From Caulobacter ginsengisoli (lineage in GTDB: Bacteria; Pseudomonadota; Alphaproteobacteria; Caulobacterales; Caulobacteraceae): a DNA stretch of 64,000 nt. Under the pieces are notes generated by a model that did no database searches, was not told the DNA's origin, and was given only the letters and a program-made list of their open reading frames with translations. Shown piece after piece: positions 45,507-52,924 of the stretch. The stretch spans positions 183,969 through 247,968 of the forward strand of contig NZ_JAUSVS010000007.1 of the NCBI RefSeq assembly GCF_030814835.1, written 5' to 3'. The position numbers were made by a program, and so were the translations under genes. Positions within the stretch are counted from its first letter, which is position 1, and every line of letters begins with the position of its first letter.

Positions 45507-45764
45507 TCAGGCCCCGCCGTAGACGCTGTCGTCCTCGCCGTCGTCGGGCATGTCGCCCGGGCCCGGTTCGAACACCACCAGGTCGCCAGGCTGGCAGTTC
45601 AGCTCGCGGCACAGCGCGTCCAGGGTGGAAAACCGGATCGCCCGGGCCTTGCCGGTCTTGAGGATCGACAGGTTGGCGATGGTGACGCCGACGCGGTCGG
45701 CCAGTTCGGTGAGCGACATGCGCCGTTCCAGCAGCACGCGGTCGAGCTTGAGGCGGATGGCCAT
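45507..45764 (-). CDS. XRE-family transcriptional regulator (YozG-like)
   Basis: The 85-residue protein is essentially one HTH: AIRLKLDRVLLERRMSLTEL, then ADRVGVTIANLSILKTGKAR and FSTLDALCRELNCQPGDLV, with a short acidic tail. This subtype is regularly encoded after DUF2975 membrane proteins, as here (13 bp gap). Confidence 0.92.
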   Translation of the reverse strand: MAIRLKLDRVLLERRMSLTELADRVGVTIANLSILKTGKARAIRFSTLDALCRELNCQPGDLVVFEPGPGDMPDDGEDDSVYGGA

Positions 45765-45777
45765 GACTGTGCTCGCC

Positions 45778-46305
45778 CTAAATCGTCAGTTCGGCTTCGC
45801 GCCGCAGCCGGGCGCCTTCACGGAACACCTCGGCCAGCACAAAGATCACCAGCACCGAGAACCAGGTGGTCAGGTTCAGCCCGCCCTCGGCCTTGTTGAG
45901 CTCCGGCCCCAGCAGCGCCACGGCGCCCCAGAACACGTAGCGGCCCAGCTCCAGCCCGGCCAGGATCAGGCCGATGACCCGCAGGCGGCGGACATTGTCG
46001 GGATGGAAGGGGTCGCCCGCGGTCAGGGTCTGGAAGATGCGGCGCAGGCGGTTGACGATCACCAGTATGCCGCCGAGGTAGAGGGTCAGGCCCAGTATGG
46101 CGGCCACGATCATCGAGCCGGGAATGGGCCCGTTGGCGCCATTGATCTCGAAATTCTTGCCCAGCAGGTCGGGGTTGAAGCTGAGCAGCAGCGCCCCCAG
46201 GCTGGCCAGGCCGCAGCAGCCGATGACGAACCACAGGACGTAGAAGGCCACGTCCAGGATGATCTTGAGAAAGCTCGATACCGAGCCGGGTCCAAGCGCC
46301 CGCAT
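45778..46305 (-). CDS. DUF2975 membrane protein
   Basis: The 175-residue protein has four membrane helices with the DUF2975 signature RLRRIFQTLTAGDPFHPDNV followed by RRLRVIG. DUF2975 proteins are almost always partnered with a small XRE regulator and are thought to sense or anchor it, though the mechanism is unknown. Confidence 0.9.
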   Translation of the reverse strand: MRALGPGSVSSFLKIILDVAFYVLWFVIGCCGLASLGALLLSFNPDLLGKNFEINGANGPIPGSMIVAAILGLTLYLGGILVIVNRLRRIFQTLTAGDPFHPDNVRRLRVIGLILAGLELGRYVFWGAVALLGPELNKAEGGLNLTTWFSVLVIFVLAEVFREGARLRREAELTI

Positions 46306-46347
46306 GGTGAAAACCCCTGTCCCTTAAGGTCCCCTCCCCAGGAGACC

Positions 46348-46463
46348 AGACAGAACGCCCCGCTGGAACGTTCTGTCTTCTCTTTGCGCCCAAGCTTCCT
46401 TGAAGGTGAAGCTCGCTTCTGCCTAGCCCGTCGATTTCGCCCGGGCTCGGCGGAAGCGAGCCC
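46348..46463. terminator. Two hairpins between the small ORF and DUF2975
   Basis: AGACAGAACG pairs with CGTTCTGTCT (46348-46378) and GGGCTCG with CGAGCCC (46443-46463). Both lie downstream of the 38-codon gene and upstream of DUF2975 on the minus strand. Neither has a T tract, so they may be terminators, processing signals or palindromic repeats. Confidence 0.4.
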
Positions 46464-46514
46464 TCAGGCGAACCGGAGGCTGGTCGCGTTAACGGCGTTC
46501 ACTACCGCGCCCGA

Positions 46515-46631
46515 TCAGATCGAGTGGGCGATGAAGACGAACGCGGCCGCCGGCAGCGCGGCCAGCAGAACGGTGTGAACGATAGCCATCGCCAGACGGT
46601 CGACGACGTTGGTCATTTTGTGCAGAGACAT
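46515..46631 (-). CDS. Very small membrane protein (38 residues)
   Basis: A 38-codon frame starts with ATG at 46629-46631, preceded by a consensus AGGAGGG 6 nt upstream, and ends with TGA at 46515-46517. The product has a short polar head (MSLHKMTNVVDRL) and one hydrophobic helix (MAIVHTVLLAALPAAAFVF) ending IAHSI. The strong ribosome site, helix and AT-rich promoter-like upstream region support a real gene. No homologue is known to me. It could be a small regulatory membrane peptide or a type I-like toxin. I cannot choose. Confidence 0.6.
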   Translation of the reverse strand: MSLHKMTNVVDRLAMAIVHTVLLAALPAAAFVFIAHSI

Positions 46632-46878
46632 AACAGCCCTCCTTGATTGTGCACCGCAACAACGAGACAGCCCCTTCGTTGCGTTGGAAAACCCCAGATG
46701 GGGTCTCCATGGCGATAATCAATACGGCCGCATCGCTTTTCGATCAAGGAAATTATCGATATTCGATATTAATCTTGCGTAACATCATTACATCGCCGTA
46801 ATGCAGTGCAGCATAGATGCGGGCGATGTTTCGGGGCCCGGCCATGACGCCGTCGCGCCTGGCTGATATGAAGCCGTC
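46632..46878. promoter_or_regulatory. AT-rich intergenic region with leader hairpin
   Basis: The stretch between the small gene and rdgB is unusually AT-rich at 46735-46800 (ATTATCGATATTCGATATTA) and probably holds the promoter of the small gene. ACCCC-AGAT-GGGGT (46691-46704) would fold in the 5' leader of that gene about 60 nt before its ATG. No matched riboswitch class was recognised. Confidence 0.45.
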
Positions 46879-47478
46879 ATGGCTCTGATCCTCACCCCCG
46901 GCGAGACCCTGGTCGCCGCCACCCACAATCCGGGCAAGGCCCGCGAGCTGGTCGCCCTGCTGGACGGGCGGTTCGCCATCCTGTCGGCGGGCGAGCTGAA
47001 CCTGCCCGAGCCCGACGAGACCGAGCAGACCTTCACCGGCAACGCCCTCCTGAAGGCCCGCCACGCCGCCCTGGCCAGCGGCCGCGTCGCTATCGCCGAC
47101 GATTCGGGCCTGTCGGTGGCGGCCCTGGACGGCGCGCCGGGCATCTTCTCGGCGAGGTGGGCCGGCCCCACCCGCGACTTCGCCATGGCCATGGCCAAGC
47201 TGGAGGAACGGGTGCTGGAGACCGGCTCGGACGACCGCGGCGCCTGGTTCACCAGCGCTCTGGCCGTCTGCTGGCCGGACGGGACGGCGGTGGTGGTCGA
47301 GGGGCGGGTCGACGGGACCCTGGCCTTCCCGCCGAGGGGCGACAGGGGGTTCGGCTATGACCCCATCTTCATCCCCGACGGCGAGACCCTGACCTTCGGC
47401 GAGATGGACCCGGCCGCCAAGGACGCCCTCAGCCACCGCACCCGCGCCTTCGAAAAGCTCAAGGCCGCGCTGTTTTGA
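46879..47478 (+). CDS. rdgB: XTP/dITP pyrophosphatase (HAM1)
   Basis: The 199-residue enzyme removes non-canonical purine triphosphates. [15 protein letters not shown], then [20 protein letters not shown] and [19 protein letters not shown] are family motifs. Its stop overlaps the TTG start of hemW. Confidence 0.97.
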   Translation: MALILTPGETLVAATHNPGKARELVALLDGRFAILSAGELNLPEPDETEQTFTGNALLKARHAALASGRVAIADDSGLSVAALDGAPGIFSARWAGPTRDFAMAMAKLEERVLETGSDDRGAWFTSALAVCWPDGTAVVVEGRVDGTLAFPPRGDRGFGYDPIFIPDGETLTFGEMDPAAKDALSHRTRAFEKLKAALF

Positions 47479-48611
47479 ACGCACCGTTGGGCGTCTACAT
47501 CCACTGGCCCTACTGCGCCCGTATCTGCCCCTATTGCGACTTCAATGTCGTGCGCCATCGCGGCGGCGACCAGCCGGCGGAATTGGCCAGGGCCATCCTG
47601 GCCGACCTGGAGGGCCAGCGCGCCCTGACCGGTCCCCGCCAGCTGAAATCCATCTTCCTCGGCGGCGGCACCCCCTCGCTGATGGACCCCGGCCAGGCCG
47701 GCGAGATGATCGCTCTCGCCAAACGCCTCTGGGACGCCGACCCCGACCTGGAAGTCAGCCTGGAAGCCAACCCCACCGACGCCGAGTCGGGCCGCTTCGC
47801 CGGCTTCGCGGACGCCGGGGTGAACCGCCTGTCGCTGGGCCTGCAGTCCCTCGACGACGACGCGTTGAAGTTCCTCGGCCGCAACCACGACGCCGCCCAG
47901 GCCGTCCGCGCCGCCGAGCGCGCCGCCATCTTCCCGCGCCTGTCGCTCGACATGATCTATGCCCGCCCCGGCCAGACCGAGGCCGCCTGGCGCGCCGAAC
48001 TGGCCCGGGCGCTGGACCTTGGCGCGGAGCATGTCTCGCCCTACCAGCTGACCATCGAGACCGGCACCGCCTTCGACCGGGCGGTGAAGCGCGGCGCCTG
48101 GTCGCCCCCCGACCCCGACCTCGGCGCGGCCCTGTTCGAAGCCACCCAGGATGTGCTCGAGACCGCCGGTTTCGACGCCTACGAGGTCTCCAACCACGCC
48201 CGTGGCGAAACGGCCCGCTCGCGCCACAACCTCGTCTACTGGCAGGGCCACGACTATGTCGGCGCGGGGCCGGGAGCGCATGGGAGGCTGACCCTGAACG
48301 GCGCCCGCACGGCGACCCAGGCGGCGGCCGGCATCCCCGACTACATCGCCCTGGTCGAGGGGGCCGGGACGGGGTTCGAACTGATCGAACCGCTAAGCCC
48401 CGTCGAAGCGGCGGAGGAGCGCCTGCTGATGGGCCTGCGCATCGACGCGGGGGTGAGGTTCGAGGAGGTGGCGGCGCTGGGGCTGACGGCGGCGTCGGTG
48501 CGGGGGTTCGTCGAGGCGGGGCTACTCGTCGACGACCCCCGGCGCCTGCGGGCGACCCGCGCGGGAAGGCTCGTGCTCGACCGGTTGACCTCGGAGCTCG
48601 CCACCCCCTGA
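47475..48611 (+). CDS. hemW: Heme chaperone HemW (HemN-like radical SAM)
   Basis: The 378-residue protein has Cys14, Cys18 and Cys21 ([11 protein letters not shown]) for the 4Fe-4S cluster and GGGTPSLM for SAM. It lacks the extra N-terminal Cys of true coproporphyrinogen dehydrogenase HemN and is the right length for HemW. Start is TTG at 47475-47477, inside a 4-bp overlap (TTGA) with rdgB. No better start preserves the N-terminus. Confidence 0.94.
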   Translation: MNAPLGVYIHWPYCARICPYCDFNVVRHRGGDQPAELARAILADLEGQRALTGPRQLKSIFLGGGTPSLMDPGQAGEMIALAKRLWDADPDLEVSLEANPTDAESGRFAGFADAGVNRLSLGLQSLDDDALKFLGRNHDAAQAVRAAERAAIFPRLSLDMIYARPGQTEAAWRAELARALDLGAEHVSPYQLTIETGTAFDRAVKRGAWSPPDPDLGAALFEATQDVLETAGFDAYEVSNHARGETARSRHNLVYWQGHDYVGAGPGAHGRLTLNGARTATQAAAGIPDYIALVEGAGTGFELIEPLSPVEAAEERLLMGLRIDAGVRFEEVAALGLTAASVRGFVEAGLLVDDPRRLRATRAGRLVLDRLTSELATP

Positions 48612-48612
48612 G

Positions 48613-48770
48613 AACCCTTCCTCCTCGATGGAGGAAGGGCAGGGTTGGTGGTGTGCGCTCGGAGTTTGGGCGACTGGCTAAGGGTGGCGACCACGCCTCC
48701 CCGCGTGCTTCCAGAAACGCACTGCCACCACCACCATCCCCAACCCTTCCTCCATCGAGGAGGAAGGGAG
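48613..48770. repeat. Inverted-repeat element, CCTTCCTCCTCGATGGAGG family
   Basis: Left arm (48613-48654) CCCTTCCTCCTCGATGGAGG and onwards to GGTTGGTGGTG, right arm (48722-48770) inverted with CCACCACCACC and CCTTCCTCCATCGAGGAGG. Each arm is also a hairpin. The loop is about 70 bp. It separates convergent hemW and mmsA and could end both transcripts. Confidence 0.85.
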
Positions 48771-48778
48771 TTCTAGTT

Positions 48779-50275
48779 CTATTTCATCGTCGGAATCACA
48801 AACGCCGAGTCGTCGGTCATCCCCTCGGGCCACCGGGCGGTGACGGTCTTGACCTTGGTCCAGAACTTCAGCCCCTCCATCCCATGCTGGTTGGTGTCGC
48901 CGAACGCCGAGCGCTTCCACCCCCCGAAAGTGTGATAGGCGACCGGGACGGGGATGGGCACGTTGATGCCGACCATGCCGACATTGACCCGGGCGGCGAA
49001 CTCGCGGGCGGCGCGGCCGTTGCGGGTGAAGATGGCCACGCCGTTGCCGTACTGGTGGCTGGAGGGGAGTTCCAGGGCTTCCTCGAAATTGTCGGCCCGG
49101 ACCATCTGCAGGACGGGGCCGAAGATTTCCTCCTGGTAGGTCTTCATGCCCGGCTTCACGCCATCGAAGAAGCTGGGGCCGATGAAGAAGCCCTGTTCAT
49201 AGCCCTGCAGCTTGAAGTCCCGGCCGTCGACGACCAACTCGGCCCCCTCGTCCTTCCCGATCTGGATGTAGTCGGCGATCTTCTGACGGTGAGCGGCGCT
49301 GACCACCGGGCCGTACTGGGCGTCGGCGTCGTTGGAGACCCCGACCTTCAGGGTCTCGATCTCGGCGATCATCCGCTTGCGCAGTTCATCGGCCACCGTC
49401 TTGCCGACGGGAACGACAACGGGCAGCGCCATGCAGCGCTCGCCGGCCGAGCCGAAGGCGGCGCCCGACAGGTCCTTGACCACCTGGTCGAGGTCGGCGT
49501 CGGGCAGGACGACGCCGTGGTTCTTGGCCCCGCCCATGGCCTGGACGCGCTTGTTGTGCAGCGTGCCCTGCGAATAGACGTAGTGGGCGATGTCGCTGCT
49601 GCCGACGAAGCTGACCGCCTTGATGTCCGGATGCTGCAGGATGGCGTCGACCGCCCCCTTGTCGCCGTGCACGACGTTGAGCACGCCGGCCGGCGCCCCC
49701 GCCTCCATCATCAGTTCGGCCAGCCGCACCGGCACCGACGGGTCCTTCTCCGACGGCTTGAGGATGAAGGTGTTGCCGACCGCGATGGCCACCCCGAACA
49801 TCCACATCGGGATCATGGCCGGGAAGTTGAACGGGGTGATGCCGGCGACCACGCCCAGGCTCTGGCGCATGGAATAGACGTCGATGCCGGGGCCCGCCCC
49901 TTCGGTGTATTCGCCCTTCAGGGCGTGGGGGATGCCGCAGGCGAACTCGATCACCTCCAGGCCACGCTGGATGTCGCCCTTGGAGTCGGCGATGACCTTG
50001 CCGTGCTCACTGGACAGCAGCTCGGCCAGGTCCTGCATGTTGGCCTCGACCAGGCGCTTGAACTCGAACATCACCCGGGCCCGGCGCTGGGGGTTGGTGG
50101 CCGACCAGCCGACATGGGCCGCGGCCGCGGCGGCCACGGCCTTGTCCATCTCCGCCGAGCTGGCGAACTGCACCCGGGCCTGGACCTCGCCGGTGTTGGG
50201 GTTGAACACATCGCCATGGCGGCCGGACGCGCCCGTAAAGCTGGACCCGTTGATGAAATGGGCGATCTCGCGCAT
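48779..50275 (-). CDS. mmsA: Methylmalonate-semialdehyde dehydrogenase (acylating)
   Basis: The 498-residue aldehyde dehydrogenase has catalytic Cys281 in GSAGERCMAL (MmsA-specific context) and the N-terminal MREIAHFINGSSFTGASGR. ITPFNFPAMIPMWMF is also diagnostic. It converts methylmalonate semialdehyde to propionyl-CoA in valine catabolism, and malonate semialdehyde in inositol breakdown. Start ATG at 50273-50275 has AGGAG upstream. A longer frame overlaps the next gene. Confidence 0.94.
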   Translation of the reverse strand: MREIAHFINGSSFTGASGRHGDVFNPNTGEVQARVQFASSAEMDKAVAAAAAAHVGWSATNPQRRARVMFEFKRLVEANMQDLAELLSSEHGKVIADSKGDIQRGLEVIEFACGIPHALKGEYTEGAGPGIDVYSMRQSLGVVAGITPFNFPAMIPMWMFGVAIAVGNTFILKPSEKDPSVPVRLAELMMEAGAPAGVLNVVHGDKGAVDAILQHPDIKAVSFVGSSDIAHYVYSQGTLHNKRVQAMGGAKNHGVVLPDADLDQVVKDLSGAAFGSAGERCMALPVVVPVGKTVADELRKRMIAEIETLKVGVSNDADAQYGPVVSAAHRQKIADYIQIGKDEGAELVVDGRDFKLQGYEQGFFIGPSFFDGVKPGMKTYQEEIFGPVLQMVRADNFEEALELPSSHQYGNGVAIFTRNGRAAREFAARVNVGMVGINVPIPVPVAYHTFGGWKRSAFGDTNQHGMEGLKFWTKVKTVTARWPEGMTDDSAFVIPTMK

Positions 50276-50312
50276 GGCGGCGCTCCTGAAGAAATGCGGA
50301 CAGGCGGGCCTT

Positions 50313-52826
50313 TTAGGCTTGGATCGGCGCCACATCAAAGGCTTCCGGCGGCAACCCAGCCATCTGCCGCTCGTGCATCGTCACCAGCGCTGCCTCGTAG
50401 TGACGCCGGAAGCGGTCGCTGTCGAAGAGGGCCGTGGTCGTGCGGTTGGCCGCGAGCCTGGCCTTGAGCGTCGCCAGTTCGGCCGGATGGGTCGCCAGCC
50501 GCAGCGCCGTCGCTTCATAGGCTTCGAAGCTGTCCACGATCAGCTCGGGCAGGCCCACCGCCGTCAGCACGCTGGCCGCCACCCGGCTGGCGAAGGTCTG
50601 CCCTTCGCAGGTCAGCACCGGCAGCCCGGCCCACAACGCGTCGCTGGCGGTGGTGTGGGCGTTGAAAGGGAAGGTGTCGAGGAAGAGGTCGGCATGGGCG
50701 TGGCGGGCCAGGTGGGCGCCCATCTCCTGGTACGGACCAAACACGATGCGGTCGCCGGAAACGCCCCGCGCCTCGGCCTCGCGCTTGAGGTTGACCTCCG
50801 CGGCCTTGTCCTTGCCCAGCAGCCACAGCACGCTGCCGGGCGTGGCCTTTAGCAGCCGCATCCAGACGTCGTAGAGGGGCGGCAGGATCTTGTAATTGTT
50901 GTTGAAGCAGCAGAACACGAAGCCGGTTTCCGGCAGGCCGCACGCGGACCGGCTCGGCGCCTTGGGGTCGATGGCGCGGCGGTCGTCCGTGGCCTGATAG
51001 GTGTCAGGCAGGCGGACCACCTGCTCCTGATAGAAGCGCTCGTCGCCGGGCCGCACGATCACCGGGTCGGCGATCAGGTAATCGATATAGGGCGCGCCCA
51101 TGCCGCCCGGATAGGCCAGGTAGTTGACCTGCAGCGGGGCGGGCCGAAGCGCAAAGACGCCGGTGCGGGCGTTCTGGGTGAAGCCCTTGCGGTCGATGGC
51201 GATGTCGATCTCCAACTCACGCACCCGCCGGGCCAGCTCCAGATCGGCCAGCCCCGAGACGTCCTCGAACCGGTCGAAGGCCGCCTCCAGCCGCTTGCGG
51301 ATCGGATGGTCGCTGGCCGGACCGAACGACAGGGCGGTGACCTCGAAGCGGTCGCGGTCGTGGGTCTCGAACAGCCGCATCATCAGGTGCGCCATCGGGT
51401 GGTAGTGGAAGTCGGCCGACAGATAGGCCAGCCGGATCCTGTCGTGTTTGTAGCGCTCGCCGGTCCACAGCGGCTGGGCGGCGGCCGGATAGCGGTCTCT
51501 CGTCCAGTTGGCGGCGCAGGCCAGCTGGTCGGCCGGATCGGTGGAATGGGCCAGGAAGGCGAAGGGCATGTCCACCGCCTCGCCCGCGCGGGTGGCCTGC
51601 GCCAGCTCGTCCATGGCGGCCGGATAGTTTCGCCAGTCGCAGGCCAGCAGCTCGGCATTGGTGCGGTTGCCCAGCACCCGGCGGAACTGCGGATGGATCT
51701 CATAGAGCCGGCCATAGGCGATCGCCGCCTCGGCGTTGCGGCCCAGTTCGCGCAGGACATTGCCGCGGTTGTTCAGGGCGTCGGCCTGGTCGGGGCTGAC
51801 GACCAGGGCCCGGTCATAGTCGACCAGGGCCGCCTTGTGCCGGCCCAGCTGCCGCAGGGCCGAGCCGCGGTTGACCAGGCCCGAGAGGTCGTCGGGCTGG
51901 GCGGCCAGCACCTTGTCGAAACAGGCCACCGCCTCCTCATGGCGGTTGAGGGCGGCCATCACCGTACCGCGGCTGCGCAGGGCGGCGATGTCGTCCGGCG
52001 CCTGGCCCAGCACCCGGTCGCAGTCGGCCAGGGCCTCGTCATGGCGGCCCAGGGCGATCAGCACCACGGCGCGGTTGGCCAGGGCCTCGGCATAGCCCGG
52101 GGCCAGGGCGCAGGCCCGGTCCAGATCGGCCAGGGCGCCGGCCAGATCGTCCTGGTCCTGGCGCACCGCCGCGCGGCCGATATGGGCGGCGATCAGCTTC
52201 GGGTCGGCGGCGATGGCGGCGTCCAGGCTGGCGGCGGCCTCGTCCCAGCGCTTGAGATCGCGCAGCAGGTTGCCGCGATTGCAGAGGGCGGCGGCGAAGC
52301 CGGGCCGCAGGGCGATGGCGGCGTCATAGCTGGCCAGGGCCTGGGGCAGGCGGCCCAGGGCCTTGAGGCTGAGGGCCCGGAAATACAGGGCCTCGTCATT
52401 CTTCGGATTGGCCGCGATGGCCAGGTCATAGGCGGCGACCGCATCGGCGGGATGGCCCAGCGCCGCCAGAGAGCGGCCCCGGCCCAGCCAGGCGGCGGGG
52501 TGCTTGGCCTGGCGGGCCAGCAGGGCGTCATAGGCGGCGATGGCCTCGGGGTGGCGGCGCTGCTCGCGCAGCAGGTTGGCCAGGTTGAGGGCCACTTCGG
52601 TATGGTCCGGCCGCTGGCGCAGCGCCCGGCCTAGCAAGAGCTCGGCGATGGCGAACCCGCCGGCCCGCGCCTCGGTCACCCCCAGCAGATGCAGGGCGTC
52701 GAAGAAGTCGGGGTCCTGGCTGAGGACCCGGTCGCAGGCCGCGCGGGTCTCGTCCAGCCGTCCCTGCTGAAAGGCGGCGATGGCCTGGCCCATCAGGGCC
52801 GGAACGGACGGGGCGGTGTCGGTCAT
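50313..52826 (-). CDS. TPR protein with GT41 (O-GlcNAc transferase-like) domain
   Basis: In the 837-residue protein, residues 1-380 form about ten tetratricopeptide repeats (for example AIAAYDALLARQAKHPAAWL). Residues 420-820 are a GT41/SPINDLY-type catalytic domain with RLAYLSADFHYHPMAHLMM, LQVNYLAYPGGMGAPYIDYL, FNNNYKILPPLYDVWMRLL and DLFLDTFPFNAHTTASDALW. Such enzymes put a sugar on Ser/Thr of proteins in the cytoplasm. It lies 98 bp downstream of the giant RTX protein on the same strand, a possible substrate. Confidence 0.92.
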   Translation of the reverse strand: MTDTAPSVPALMGQAIAAFQQGRLDETRAACDRVLSQDPDFFDALHLLGVTEARAGGFAIAELLLGRALRQRPDHTEVALNLANLLREQRRHPEAIAAYDALLARQAKHPAAWLGRGRSLAALGHPADAVAAYDLAIAANPKNDEALYFRALSLKALGRLPQALASYDAAIALRPGFAAALCNRGNLLRDLKRWDEAAASLDAAIAADPKLIAAHIGRAAVRQDQDDLAGALADLDRACALAPGYAEALANRAVVLIALGRHDEALADCDRVLGQAPDDIAALRSRGTVMAALNRHEEAVACFDKVLAAQPDDLSGLVNRGSALRQLGRHKAALVDYDRALVVSPDQADALNNRGNVLRELGRNAEAAIAYGRLYEIHPQFRRVLGNRTNAELLACDWRNYPAAMDELAQATRAGEAVDMPFAFLAHSTDPADQLACAANWTRDRYPAAAQPLWTGERYKHDRIRLAYLSADFHYHPMAHLMMRLFETHDRDRFEVTALSFGPASDHPIRKRLEAAFDRFEDVSGLADLELARRVRELEIDIAIDRKGFTQNARTGVFALRPAPLQVNYLAYPGGMGAPYIDYLIADPVIVRPGDERFYQEQVVRLPDTYQATDDRRAIDPKAPSRSACGLPETGFVFCCFNNNYKILPPLYDVWMRLLKATPGSVLWLLGKDKAAEVNLKREAEARGVSGDRIVFGPYQEMGAHLARHAHADLFLDTFPFNAHTTASDALWAGLPVLTCEGQTFASRVAASVLTAVGLPELIVDSFEAYEATALRLATHPAELATLKARLAANRTTTALFDSDRFRRHYEAALVTMHERQMAGLPPEAFDVAPIQA

Positions 52827-52842
52827 GGTCTGGAAATAGCAC

Positions 52843-52862
52843 AGCCGGCGCGTACGCCGGCT
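52843..52862. promoter_or_regulatory. Perfect 20-bp palindrome upstream of the GT41 gene
   Basis: AGCCGGCGCGTACGCCGGCT is a perfect palindrome ending 17 bp from the GT41 start codon. It could be an operator, or form a leader hairpin next to the ribosome site. Confidence 0.5.
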
Positions 52863-52877
52863 GTGAGCACCTTAAGC

Positions 52878-52913
52878 GGGGCCGCCCCGGAGCTGGAAAC
52901 GCCGGGCGGCCCC
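52878..52913. terminator. Hairpin after the giant RTX gene
   Basis: GGGGCCGCCC and GGGCGGCCCC are perfect 10-bp arms around a 16-nt loop, 11 bp past the RTX stop. No T tract follows, only GCTTAAGG on the minus strand, so termination may be partial and let transcription continue into the GT41 gene. Confidence 0.6.
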
Positions 52914-52924
52914 TTGTTCAAAAC

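Noticed and set aside
47475..48611. Oxygen-independent coproporphyrinogen dehydrogenase HemN
   Set aside because: The protein is about 80 residues shorter than HemN and has only the three-cysteine HemW pattern without the fourth HemN-specific Cys.
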